Assembly (NCBI GenBank): GCA_033239125.1
Contig: BSWB01000004.1
Location: 36,143,501-36,207,500 of the forward strand
From: Fagopyrum homotropicum
Taxonomy: Eukaryota; Streptophyta; Magnoliopsida; Caryophyllales; Polygonaceae
Direction: 5' to 3'
Length of the DNA stretch: 64,000 nt
Shown: positions 46,978 to 58,250 of the stretch, piece after piece
Position numbering within the stretch: position 1 is the stretch's first letter
How the letters are laid out: the number at the start of each line of letters is the position of its first letter
Notes under the pieces: model-generated
Seen by the model: only the letters and a program-made list of their open reading frames with translations
Told to the model about the DNA's origin: nothing
The model's database searches: none
Made by a program: the position numbers and the translations under genes

Positions 46978-49506
46978 TAGTATCTCAAATGACCATTATT
47001 TTGAAAGAATAATCTAATTTTTGTATCCATGAGCTGATGAAACCTTTCATTATGTATTACGAAATGCATAGATTTGTTTGTAGAAGCTGACTTTCTATCA
47101 GCAATTTGAGGTTCTGATACGGTCTTTCCAGTTATGCACACATCTGTCGTCTGTAGGAGAAATGAACATTTGAATTACATGTAGTAAGATTAAGTTGCTT
47201 ACATTGCAGGTTAGAGTCTAACCTTTTCTGAGATCAATTTTGGCTCATCGACGACATCAGTTGCTTCCTGATCAAATCCAGTTTGTAATATTTGTTTTGT
47301 ATAACATGCAGTATCTGCTTCTCTTTCGTACGCACTGCCATATGACTGATTTTCGGAGTGCATATACTCAGAACTAAAGCCAAACTGTCCAGACGAGTTC
47401 CCTAGAGCTTCGAGCCCCCAACTTGAGGAGTCCAGACCTAGGGATGAGGACTTTACAGCACTGTCTAATACATCTCTGGATGATGCCCAAAACTCATATG
47501 TGTTATCAATACTGGTATGGTCCACCATTTCATCATTACTGCAATATTATCACTTGTGTGAATAGCATGTCAGAAAAATCACTACATTAACATAAACAAG
47601 AAAATTACTGGTTCGAATGAAAAACTTGCTAATAGTCTATTCGCTTTAGATGGAACAATAGAGATCTCTCTCCAAAAGATACAACAATCACTATGATGAA
47701 ATTGGAATAACATGAACAAGAAAACTATTGGATCTTCCATGATTCTCTCCAACCTGCTGCATCATATGTTTTCCCATTTTTTCTAGAAGGTCAACACTCC
47801 CGCTAGACTGAATTGCTTTTTAAGGTATCTAGTTCGAATGAAAAACTTGCTAATGGTTTGTTCACTTTAGTTGGAACAATAGAGCTCTCTCTCCATATCA
47901 CATGTTTTCTACAAACGGTAGAGGTTTAGAGATGTTTATTTATATTCAGTACGCGTGCTTATTTGGTTTCTCTTGCAAAAGCTTTTCAGATGTGGCGACA
48001 GCTGGTGCACCTGAAGTATTTTTCAGGCGTTACCAATGACTTATTGGGGTTCCATTTGGATTTTTAATGGACAAAAGTATTACAAAACTCTTGCTAACTT
48101 GTGCTTAATATGCCATTCGCTGTGCCAAATGCAAGCAGAATGATCAGTTTTTGTGACAACATGTGCTGATGGATGCACCTGAGATTTATGTGCTTAATGT
48201 GTCATTTCATACTTAAGCTAATTAAAATTTTATTTTTGTCAAGTTACATCATATACCGAGAAGAATGAACCATAGTGTGATTTAACATAAAAGATACTTC
48301 AGGCTCAAATAGAAAATTGTACTAACCGCTCATGTCAAGCACGATAAAAAGGATGTTTGCTAGAAGTATCCAATATTCTAATATAAGATATGAACTGTAC
48401 ACTTTAAATCAGCTCTGACATAAATAACAAAATTTTGGTTTACAACTACAAATATATGATATTCTTATATGAGTTATGATGTACCCAGTCTCGCATTTAT
48501 TAATTAAGACATAAATCTGGGGATAGAAACATGAAAACGAAAACGAGATCGCATGAGAAGAAACCATTATTACCTAAATATGTGATGAAGATCATCAAAA
48601 CTTTCAATGTTAACCCAACTGTTGTCAATAATATCATCAAGCTCTCCATCTTCAGTCTGATTTTCAGAATTTTCAGGACCCTTTTTTGGGTCAGCATTCT
48701 TACCTGTAAGGAAACCTAATAACATATAAGCAACCATGATAATTGAGAAACAACGACATTTTTCAAAGGGATAGCAAATGGATGGATTGGGAGCAAGTTC
48801 TTACATTTTAGAACATGCTTATAGTTTTGGAGAAGAAAATTGACTGCAAAATTACAATGAAACAAATGAAATAACCACAACCTTGGCATAAAGGAGTTTT
48901 AAAGTTCCAGAACACACAAGAATATCTTCAAAAAGAAGAGCAACAACTTAGTTAAAACCAAATAAAGAGAACCTGAAAGGCTGAATTGGATCATTAAGCA
49001 ACTAAAAGTAGACTACGTCCAATTACAATATACAAGGAAATCAGATGTAGTATATACAGATAAATGAAAAGGTGCAAGTGTCCTCTTGGTCTAATGTTGC
49101 AATGAAAATTTTGATCATGCCTTAGAGAACATTTATTCCAAATGCCTTCCTACCATGGGTTATTACCGTTGAACCAAGCAGATCGACAAGAATAGGAATA
49201 GTGAATGCCTTACCCATCCAGTTGCCATCCCTACCTCGTGATGCTGATTGTAGGAAATACATTTTTAAGTACATATCAAGTTAACATCAGAATTTGATGC
49301 AACTAAAGACAACTCCTCATTATTTTCCAGTTCACCTGGTGGCGTCTTGGTTTTAGTGGCAACGGGCTTTTGTTCAGAAGGCTTACTGTTTGCAGGTTCA
49401 TTTGCTTCATTCTTGTTGTGATCTTCATGGATTGATTGAGATTTCTTATCGCTTTCCTCAGGATAAGTAACAATGTGATCACCAGCCTCGTCCCATATTA
49501 TGTTTG
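46978..49506 (-). pseudogene. LNK2: LNK2-like clock gene fragment (four exons)
   Basis: Minus-strand exons with intact splice sites and matching phases: 49506-49336 (TNIIWDEAGDHIVTYPEES), 48703-48574 (ending NIESFDDLHHIF), 47538-47223 (SNDEMVDHTS, WASSRDV, LGLDSSSWGLEALGNSS) and 47150-46978 (CITGKTVSEPQIADRK, then unrelated sequence to a TAG). These blocks correspond in order to plant LNK2, a co-activator of clock-controlled, light-induced genes acting with REVEILLE factors in the nucleus. The first exon (MFDW-type start) and the C-terminal half are missing. It lies just inside the Helitron end and beside fragments of other genes, so a captured piece is more likely than a working gene. Confidence 0.65.
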
Positions 49507-50576
49507 CTAGCAGGGAAACAACTCAAATATGTCATTATAGGAACACTAACAAGGAAAGCAAACAGAAGCAAATTTTGTATATTTTAAGTCAACGCTCCAA
49601 CCCATAATATGCATCGCTTCAAGTTCCCATGAGATAGAATAGAACATCCCACGCCATACCATGATCGTGATAAGGATCCAGGTGTCACAAATAAACACGC
49701 AGACATTTGTTAATTAATTCGGAATATCATTCCTTTTCCTTTATTCTTAAACTTCATTCTTTTCCTTTACTTATACAGTATACTTCTATAGAGAAGCTTG
49801 CAAACTTTGAGAATCTTAGGCTTTGACAATAGTGACCACGCACACATAACAGTAACGCTGTCTAGCAATACCCGTTTAATGTCGTTGAGATCCCTACTGC
49901 TCATAACAACATAGTTGAGTTTCAAGCATTCAACAACCTCACAAAATTTATCCCTTGCATCTCCCTAATGTATCCTTCTTTTTATCTTCACCTATCTACC
50001 AAAAATTGAGATATTCAGAAATAAAATATGCAGAAAAAGATTTGAAAATAAAATAAGAATCAATCGAAGTTACCTTTTTCTACCTAGCAACAATGTTGGG
50101 GATGTCTAGGAATTTGATGTCATTCTATACTCCAGTCCATACTTCTTCATGGCAATACAAGCTTAACTAAACAAAATAAAAAGGGGGGAAATTAAATAAA
50201 ATGACAATATGAGTTTCCTGCAAAGAAACCGGAATAAGGAGATTGATGAAATGTATAAGAGAATCAGGAGGAAGAGGAGGTTGCGAGATTCATTGCAAGT
50301 ATTGCATTTAACATGGATGATATAAAGAGTATCGTCTCGATCCACAAGATTGTGGACCGCTCATTGTAGAGCAACATGCTCTTTGAGAAATACATGGCTA
50401 CTCCGATTACTTATACTTGACCATCAGTGGAAAAAGCTTTTATCATCAGTAGCATCAATCTTGAGAGAACATTAACAGTAACATTCTCATTGCCTATCTT
50501 CACTTCATAATGTTCTTCACAAATGCTTACAGAAATCAATGCCATGGAGATATCTACTTCTTCATTGACATCCTCC
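49507..50576. other. Non-coding DNA next to the LNK2 fragment
   Basis: Would be the first LNK2 intron if the rest of the gene were present, but no exon with the LNK2 N-terminus was found. No gene recognised. Confidence 0.45.
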
Positions 50577-50852
50577 ATTTGAAGCTTCGATCTTCAACGA
50601 ATTAAAACATAAATCAGATTAAGACCCATTTCTTAAAGTGAAAAACCCATTTGAGTTATGACACCAAATCCCTGGGAGAATCTGTGTTTGAAGCTTCGGC
50701 AGAATCTGTGCTATTTGATATTTCTAAGGTCTGAAATTCATCTGATGGACGTTTAGAGCTTTGATCATGGTGAAACTAAGCTTCTTCTCAAACTTCTTCC
50801 TAGCTTTGGTCTCTTTTTCCAATTGGGCTTCGAAATCCTTCAACTGTAATAT
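50577..50852 (-). pseudogene. Unidentified host gene fragment(s)
   Basis: Minus strand: a TATTACAG acceptor near 50853 precedes LKDFEAQLEKETKARKKFEK, a charged helix that looks like an exon. Further on, in another frame, KRPSDEFQTLEISNSTDSAE ends at a TAA. From 50577 an ATG reads MEDVNEEVDISMALISVSIC and continues to NVTVNVLSRLMLLMIKAFST. I do not recognise the proteins. Exon-like signals inside a region of gene scraps suggest captured material. Confidence 0.35.
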
Positions 50853-51227
50853 AAATTTCACATGGGTCTAGTTAAATGACACTTTAATCACTTCAACCAT
50901 AAACTTTGCATTCACAATGTCTAACATAATAACACGATGATGATAAAATTTTGAAATAATTCAACCCTTAATATAAGTCTATAAGCCAAAATGTTGTTTG
51001 AAGAGTTGGAGCTGTTGGTGCTGATACATATGTACTCAGATGGGAGCACCTACAACACACAAAAGAAAAGATAGAGTAGTGTTGATTTTATAATTTGAAA
51101 AGACTGACACTTTCAAGATCAAGCTAAGCATGGTGGGTGAGACACAAAACATATATAGATCACTAAAATGAAGAGGTGATATAAACAAAATGATAAATTT
51201 AAGAAGCAAAGACTGAAAATCAGAAGC

Positions 51228-51480
51228 TTACACTGGTTGCCAGTGGAGAAGAGGAAAAAGTTGAGATTGCAAAAGGGAGAGGGATTTTGAGTCCCCTGTT
51301 GAAAGGAGCCAGAAAGGACAGAGTTCAAGAAATTCGTTTCTAATTCTGAAGCCTAGAGAATGGATAGAGGAGGAGATACAAAATGTACCAAAGACGACTT
51401 CCAGGTCCAACCGGTTGAAGGTATCATCATCTTCACCTGAGTCTTCGTCGTCATAGCAAATTGGGAACTCAAAATACAAG
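51228..51480 (-). other. Open minus-strand stretch, possible gene scrap
   Basis: Encodes an acidic run (YDDEDSGEDDDTFNRLDLEV) followed by hydrophobic sequence. No family recognised; low confidence that it is derived from a gene. Confidence 0.25.
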
Positions 51481-51715
51481 AGAAATAAGCAAAGTCATTG
51501 GAAGATCAGTGATCCGTACCCAAATAGAAAGAAAATAAAGAAACACAAAACTGTAGAGGAAAGGAGATGAAGTTAGTGTTTCGAAATGCATGTGCAATGT
51601 TCTCTCGCCGATCAATCTTAAACCCTAACCCCATTCCTAGTTACCCACTCCCTTTCTTCTTCTTCCTCTTCTACCATCTCTTTGCAAAACCCCACCCTCC
51701 CCTGTTTCTCTCTCC

Positions 51716-51899
51716 ATGATTGCTTCTTCTCGTTCCTTCTCTTCCTTTCCTCCTCCAATGGCGGCCTCCGACGCCGCTATCGAGACTCAATTCCAGAATT
51801 TCAGAGGTCAGTCCGTCACGTTGCCATGGAGATCGAATATGTTACTTGAGTTATGCATGCTGGTCTTCCTCAGGTCCATCAGTCTAGCCCCGTTCCAGG
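51716..51899 (+). pseudogene. Translin first-exon fragment
   Basis: ATG at 51716 opens MIASSRSFSSFPPPMAASDA and IETQFQNFR, the translin N-terminus. After a short internal deletion and frame change, VRHVAMEIEYVT, a TGA in an expected Arg position, and VMHAGLPQVHQSSPVP follow, matching the translin signature. The piece ends at CCAG-gtactg, an intact splice donor. Upstream 51640-51715 is CT-rich like a 5' UTR. Translin is a small DNA/RNA-binding protein; this fragment is non-functional and the downstream exons are absent. Confidence 0.65.
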
Positions 51900-52220
51900 T
51901 ACTGAGATTTCTCGAAATTCGTCTACTTCACTTGTAACATTTGTTTTTTTATTTTCTTTTTAAAGCGTGAAAGGAATGGGGAAGAAGACTAAGGGAACCG
52001 AGGAAAGGGATCGACAACAGAAACACAACACATAAAATCGAAGAATACAAATGATAAGAGTAAAATGTTTCAATCAAATTGAAGGGAAAACATATCTTCT
52101 TACATCATTGCTGTAAGAATTCAATTTCAAAGCCTACATGCAGCAACAAACACAATCCCAACAAAATTGGCAAAGATAAGCACAAATGAAACCCTAAAAT
52201 TCTCATCCATATCAAATTAC

Positions 52221-52282
52221 CTTCCAACGACCTTAGCAAGCGTCTGAACATAGTAATCGATCATTTGCGGCTTATTAGCATT
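52221..52282 (-). pseudogene. MORF (multiple organellar RNA editing factor) exon fragment
   Basis: Minus strand encodes NANKPQMIDYYVQTLAKVVG and then AG-gtaatt, a splice donor in the phase expected for the following Ser. The block MIDYYVQTLAKVVG(S) is characteristic of MORF/DAG proteins of plastid and mitochondrial C-to-U editing. Only about 20 residues remain, so the call rests on one motif plus the donor. Confidence 0.5.
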
Positions 52283-53029
52283 TCGCCACCGGGATTATCC
52301 ATTCAAATGGGGAGATCCCAAGTTAAACCTCAATCATCAGTGGAGGAGCGAGAACAAAGAGGAATCACCAATGGAGGACTCGGACTTTGCAATAAAACCT
52401 AAATTGATAGTTTTTAGCAAATCAACTCAACTGTAGGATTTGAGGATGTTGAGGACAAGAATTGATTTTTTATCCATGGATTTGGATGGTGTGAGTGAGA
52501 AAAAAGACAGACAGTGGGTGTCAACATGGAGATGAATCTCAGAAACAGAGGAGAGGTATTTGGAAGACTTGGAGATGAATAATGAAGGAGAGAAGACGGT
52601 GGGTGTCGACAGAAGGTGGTGTATCTTCGTTTGTTCAATAAAAGACATACGTTGATAAAAAAAACTGGTAACCTGTTAAGCACTTGTTAAGCACGTGTAA
52701 TGGCCCGAAACAATGGAACTGGTTGAGGGTAATTACAGAAAATAATTGAGGATAAAAATAGAAATTAAAGGACGAAAGGGTAAAAACCGAAATTTTCTAT
52801 TCATTCACCCAACTCCCACATTTAGTATAGTAAGGAAATCTCGTATTTGTGCTGGATTTTGTAAAACCAGAGTTAGATTTCCTGTTGTTGTATTTTGGAT
52901 TTCATTTCTTGTTGTTTGGAGGCATTATTCAGCTAAGTTATTTTTGTCTTTCTTTGTGTTTTTCAACATATTAACTTCATGTATTCTCCGTTTCAATTTG
53001 TTGATTTTGAAATGTATATTATTGGCTAC
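52283..53029. other. Non-coding DNA
   Basis: No gene recognised. Short open frames on both strands lack features. Confidence 0.5.
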
Positions 53030-53850
53030 CTCTCTTGTGATTCTAGGGTGATAGATCTTGATAATGGCTTGGATAGTGATAGATGAGCTTGCATTTTTGG
53101 TTAGGTTGAGTGATTGCATAAACCCTTGAGTTTATTGAGTTGATTATAGGTTAGATTTGTCTAAGCTAGCAAACCAAGTTAGGATAGAGACTTACCCGGT
53201 AATATCTTTCCTTAGATATAGATGACGATGAACTCTAGGAGTATAGGTGTGAAAACCTCTATTGGATTGAGTGTGTCGGTTTTCTATGTGAGATGAGCTA
53301 AATCCTAAGACATACCCGGTAAGGGTTAGCTTAACCCTTAGGTAGAGAAACCGATTTGTGTTGAATTTTCGTCCTTAGTGCTAGAGACTACTTGGTAATA
53401 GGTATTTTGGATCGAACTAGTGGCATATGAGACCTCCCCTGTAACTACTCCCATTGACGAAGCACCCTTCCTTTTAGCAATCAAACCGAGTCTTTTAGGA
53501 GATAGCTTGATTGTGTTGTCATAATCAATGGTCTTGAACCCTAGATTCCGTTCTTCCAGTTAATTGTTATCATCTTGCTTGTTGTGTTTGTTTGTTTTAC
53601 TTGTTATTTTAATTTGATCTTTGATCAACACCAAACCAAAACTCTATAAAAAAAAAAAAAGGATTGTCTAACCGTTTTCCATCTCCCTCATTTCGTAGTC
53701 TAGATTTATACTATTTTTATCATAATTGCAAACCAAATTCATCTTAGTCTTTGTGTTCGACCTTGGAGTTTTTTACCTTGCTACGGAACGACTCATACAT
53801 TATGGGTTCTCTAAATAGTTATAAGCATTTAATGCAAGTAAAATAAATTC
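53030..53850 (+). repeat. Athila-type LTR remnant
   Basis: Blocks GAGACTTACCCGGTAATAT, CATACCCGGTAAGG, TTAGTCTTTGTGTTCGACCT and CATACATTATGGGTTC occur in the same order as in the Y LTR (23045-24000). Both ends are lost. Confidence 0.7.
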
Positions 53851-53989
53851 AAAACTTAAACATCGTTTTTGGAGCAAATAAAATTTCAAGCCCTCACAAT
53901 CTTGGGGAAAAAAACAATCTAAATAAATCTCCATCTAACTTTTAAACCAAACAAGGCCGATATTGCCGCACCGTCAATTGTTTTGTTAA

Positions 53990-54170
53990 AAAATTTGGGT
54001 TTTTTAAAGAGAAAATTATCTAAACAGTACCCCATCTTTTGGCCTGACTAAACTTTAGTACCCCATCCTTTTAACTATCAGAACGGTATCCCATCTACTG
54101 ACCCCGACCGAAGATTAGTGTATACGCACTATTCACACGTTAAACTCTGAGAACGGCGTTAAGAGTGAGG
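53990..54170 (+). repeat. Probable Mutator-like element left terminal region
   Basis: Contains repeated GTACCCCATC words (about 54027, 54060 and a GTATCCCATC near 54087) before the GRF gene. I infer a terminal region because it starts the unit that includes the transposase; the matching right end is not in the window. Confidence 0.35.
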
Positions 54171-54337
54171 GGTATTGTTGTTCATTAACCTTTATGCCTT
54201 TTTGCCTTAAATTTTCCAACGGTTAAATAAACAAACTGGCAACCACTTTCTTTATTCTCCACATAAACCCTAACCCCAAATTTTCCCCAATTCGATTCTG
54301 TTCGTTTTAGTCTTCAAAATTCTTCCCCTTTTTTTAG

Positions 54338-54796
54338 TTGAAGAGTGTATGCTATGGACCAAGGGTGTTCGTTTGGTCTTCAAGCTCGTGGAGGAGAGGA
54401 GTGCTAGAATCCGATCGTGTTCGTTGCTACCATGGGATTCCAGCGATGATTTCCATTTGCAGACGACCTCCTAACGTCGGAAAACGTTTCTATGGTTGCT
54501 CTATGTGGAAGGTATGTCTGATTAGGGTTTCTGTCTTCAATTTCCATTTGGTGAAGAAGACCTTGGTTTTTCTTTCAAGTGATTGAAACTGTGTGTGGTT
54601 TTACCTTCTATTCTAGGTTGGACAAGGATGTGGGTTTACAAGAGATGTGAAGGAGCCAGAAGGTATATTGCAAGGCTCAAGTGATGAATCAGCAGTTCCA
54701 CCATACATTGCAAGGATGCAACAAGAGATTTTAGTTTTAAAATGTGTGGTTATTGTGCTGTTCATTTTTACAGTGATAGTATTGTTGAAAGTATGA
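54338..54796 (+). pseudogene. GRF zinc-finger protein with C-terminal membrane anchor
   Basis: Two exons: up to 54511 and 54617-54796 (GT-AG, phase 0). Exon 1 encodes RCYHGIPAMISICRRPPNVG and KRFYGCSMW, a GRF-type zinc finger (nucleic-acid binding; Cys and His ligands visible). Exon 2 adds CGFTRDV, a short helix (YIARMQQEILVLK) and a hydrophobic segment VVIVLFIFTVIVLL near the end, likely a membrane anchor, then TGA at 54794-54796. This zinc finger-helix-TM layout is common in plants. No good in-frame ATG is seen: the nearby ATGs at 54349 and 54353 are in other frames, so the 5' end may be damaged. It points toward the MULE transposase. Confidence 0.55.
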
Positions 54797-54829
54797 AGAT
54801 AGTTCCAATGAGATATTGGTTATTGATCC

Positions 54830-55640
54830 ATTTTGTGTATGAGATATTTTCTGTCTAAATAGATCCAATTAGATATTGGTTATTGTATTGTTCTATTTTG
54901 TATGAGATTTTGTGTATGAGATATTGGTTATTGATCCAGTTTGTGTATGATATAGTTTCTGTCTAAATAGATCCAAGGTTTTTGTGTATGAGATATTGGT
55001 TATTCATCACTGTCAATGATGCAGCAAGACAAAAAACCAAGGTCATGTTCTTCTCTTCTGAAAAATCTGAAATTGACCAGAACTGTCAAAAATTGTCACC
55101 AATAGAAGGTAATAAGAAGGTACATAGCATTGTCACCAACAGAAGGTAATAAAAAAAAGCCACAGAAAACCATACAAAAGGTAATAACATTGTCACCACA
55201 ATGAACATTTATGCAGGCAGAAAAACCAGAAGGTACACAAAACCATAACAGAAGGTAATAAACCATATCATCACCAAAATAAGATAGAAGGTACACAACA
55301 TTGTCACCACAAAAAAAAACGGAAGGTACAAGCAATTCACCACGGATAACATTGTCATCACAGAATTTTTCACCACAGAAGGTAATAAGATCTGCTATAT
55401 CATCACCAAAATAACATTGTCACCACAATGAACATTTCTACAGACAGATAAACCAGAAAGTACACAAAACCATAACAAAAGGTAATAAACCATAACAGAA
55501 GGTACACAAAACCATAACAGAATTTTTCGCAATAGAAAAACCATAAAAATTCAGAAGGTACACAAACTAATGTCATAAGGTACAATTACAAGCAATTCAC
55601 CACAATTACAAGCCAAAAAGTACACTAAATTGACCAAATT
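54830..55640. repeat. Degenerate short repeats
   Basis: 54840-55010: imperfect copies of GAGATATTGGTTATTGATCC/TTTGTGTATGA. 55085-55560: many variants of CAGAAGGTAATA/CAGAAGGTACAC, AACATTGTCACCACAA and AAACCATAACA. No coding function visible. Confidence 0.7.
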
Positions 55641-55641
55641 T

Positions 55642-56385
55642 TCATAAGGAAGTGTGATCATCCTCTTGTTCTTGTTGTGACCTTTCTTCATTCCTCTTTG
55701 CACATGTCTTCTTGTTGTGTCATTTTTTCCTACATATTGAGCAAGTGACCTGCATATAGTATGCCTTGGACAACTTCTTTGCACCAAGTGGTGGAGGGAT
55801 CTCACCTACAAAACAAAAATAGTAACAAATTTAATTAAACCTAGTTCTATAATTACCTGCAACTTTAATAAACTTAATCTTACCTTGAGATGGAGTCCTT
55901 AAAATAGGAGGTCTTCCAGATTGCCTTCTATACAATGGAGGTGCAATAGGTCTACTTATCTTCTCCCACTCTCTAACCCCTGCAATTGGATTCATCACAG
56001 GCTCATAGGATCTCACATATACTTCTTTACTATAACATTCATCCACAAATTCATCTGGGATTTTCCCAAGTGAAAAAATTGTGCATCATGCATGTCCATA
56101 AGGCAATCTTGACACATCCCATCTCCTACATGTGCATGTCTTCAAGTCTAAGGTCACTCTGTGTTGACTAGTGACTCCTTATGCAGGCAACTCCCCTTCC
56201 ATGAATCTCATACTTAGCACGACTAGATGCTAAAACCCTATACTCATTGCTCCACCTCACTGCCTTTCTCAAAAGTTTTTCAACCCTTGGTCCCACATTT
56301 GTTTTCCATCTACCACCTGATAATCTTCTATTGCCCATCCTTACCATTGTTGTAGTTGTTCCCGAAATCTGGAAAACACTCATTT
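55642..56385 (-). pseudogene. Mutator-like (MuDR) transposase, C-terminal part
   Basis: Minus strand: NVGPRVEKLLRKAVRWSNEY and RVLASSRAKYEIHGR (about 56315-56190), a SWIM-type zinc finger (KTCTCRRWDVS then PYGHA, one Cys replaced by Tyr, near 56140-56080), DECYSKEVYVRSYEPVMNPI (56046 onward), an intron at about 55883-55807, and a terminal zinc knuckle (CSICRKK-stop-HNKKTC). These are MuDR hallmarks. The catalytic N-terminal part is gone, because the sequence ends at the retroelement junction near 56385-56400. Frameshifts and two stops confirm decay. Confidence 0.8.
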
Positions 56386-57617
56386 TGCTTGGTCCCACAC
56401 TCGTTTATTGGGATAATCAGGCATATAATGACCCCTTCCTTGACATTTAAAACAAACAATATCTCGAGATCGTGAGGTAGGGGTAGAGGTACTCCCTTTA
56501 TGGTCCCTTGAAGGCTCATTCAAAGGACGAGACTGAGTAGACGGCTTGGGAGCTACTGGATCGGGCAAAGACGTTTTCCATCATCGTTCTGGGAAGAAAA
56601 TCGGTTGATTTTCCTATCAGTCGGTCGATTTTTCTTCTATGGAGTCCAATAAGTCATTCATTGATTCCATCCTTTGAGCTTCTTCTCCACCCTGATAGCC
56701 AAATGTAATAAATTAGTCATAGAAGCATAGGGATAGAGGTCAATTTCATTAGCTAAAGTAGGATGTAAGATTCTTAGAAATCGAGCCATAATAGACTCAT
56801 CATCCTCTTGTATGTTGGCTTTCACCATTGCCGTTTGCATGGCGGTGTAGACTTCCTCTACGGACATGGGGCCTTGCTTGAGGTTCTCTAAATGTTGTCT
56901 CAACCCCCGTCCATAGTGTGGTGGCACAAATCTGGCTTTCATCAAAGCCTTCATCTGTTCCCAAGTATTGATGTTCGGTTCGCCCGCTCTTCTCCTTTCT
57001 TTGATGAGATGATCCCACCAAATAAGGGTGTAGCCTTGGAATTCCAACACAACAAGTTGGATCTTCCTTTGCTCACTGAAGTTATGGCAAGACCAAAGTT
57101 GTTCAATTTTGGTTTCCCATTCCATGTAGGCCTCCCGATCGCATCGTTCTTCAAAACTTGGAATTTTGACATTGACCTTCCGAAGCCCGTCATTATTCGG
57201 TTGAGGTCGATTATGTTCATTATAGTGTCCTCTTTGTGGATGACGTCGTGGGTGATCTCTCCAAATTCCCTCATCCTTTTCATCACTCATGTCTTGAAAT
57301 TCGTCATCAAAAAGTGGATTGTGGTTAGTATTAACGAATTGATTAGGATGGGTATTACCGGGCATCGGTGGATGATTTATAGCTGAAACTTGAGGGGGTG
57401 GTGGTTGTGGATTAGCGGAGCTTCCGCCTACTTCATAAACAACCTTTGGATTGAATCGTAAGCGAGATTCGGATCGGTAATCTGCATTAGGCGTTGCTTC
57501 CACTTGTTCAATCCGTTTATCCATGTTGGTCATTTTGGTCATGATTTGCTTGAGTATGTCCGCTATATCCGGACTGTTTTCCTTCTGAGAACCACGTGGA
57601 CTATCTCTTTCTGACAT
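56386..57617 (-). pseudogene. CRM/Reina-like Gag, inverted relative to its pol
   Basis: Minus strand from the ATG at 57617 (MSERDSPRGSQKENSPDIAD). The gag domain includes VKIPSFEERCDREAYMEWE, WWDHLIKERRRAGEPNINTW, MKARFVPPHYGRGLRQHLEN and SIMARFLRILHPTLANEIDL. A stop ends the main frame at 56658; the zinc knuckle follows near 56460-56410 as CFKCQGRGHY with a Tyr at the last Cys position. CGGTCGATTT-type words lie at 56596-56634. The related pol lies on the plus strand downstream, so this segment has been flipped (see findings). Confidence 0.82.
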
Positions 57618-58250
57618 CTATACCAACACGTACAGTAACAACAAACTCGTTAAGTTAGAGAAATCGAAAAGACCTTTCTTATTTTCTCTCGCACTAACGC
57701 TCTTGTTGTGTTGTCGCAAGTTGGTTGACGGAGTTGACTTGTATGGATTAATGCTTCTTTACAAATCAGCGCCTTGGCCTCCCTAGAACTTCATTACTAA
57801 ATCAAGTAGTCAACTTGGTTCGGTTAAAGGTTCTTGTGGGGTGCGATGGTTAAGGAATCCTTGTAAGAAGTTTACTCCACACACGACAAGGTAGAAAGAA
57901 AGATTGCGGATATACAACTAGTATGTTAAGAAGTATAGATACTAACTAGAACACTCAAAGAAAGACTTAGTGTTTAGAATAGAAAAGAGGCTAAGGAAAA
58001 GCACACAAGAGATTAAGAAGAGAGAAGAACGTACCTTGAGTTGCAAAGTTTAAGAAAGAGAGATTGCCAGATTTGGGTTTATGTATGGTTAGATCTCTTT
58101 GATTGCTTCAAGGTATATACTGAAACTCTTCTGTTATAGTACTCTTGTATAGGGTGCACTTCAATTCTACAAGTATGCCTCAAAGATTTCTTCGAATTTC
58201 GGGAACAATAGCAAAAATCGGGTGAAAACAAATGTGGGACCAAGCATAAG
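57618..58250 (-). other. Leader region of the CRM/Reina-like element
   Basis: Sequence upstream of the inverted gag; no LTR or tRNA-Met PBS recognised. Near 58232-58250 it carries TGGGACCAAGCATAAGGAG, the inverted counterpart of the gag-side border. Confidence 0.5.

Noticed and set aside
56892..57386. 164-codon plus-strand open frame
   Set aside because: Antisense to the CRM/Reina-like gag, which has clear family motifs on the minus strand.
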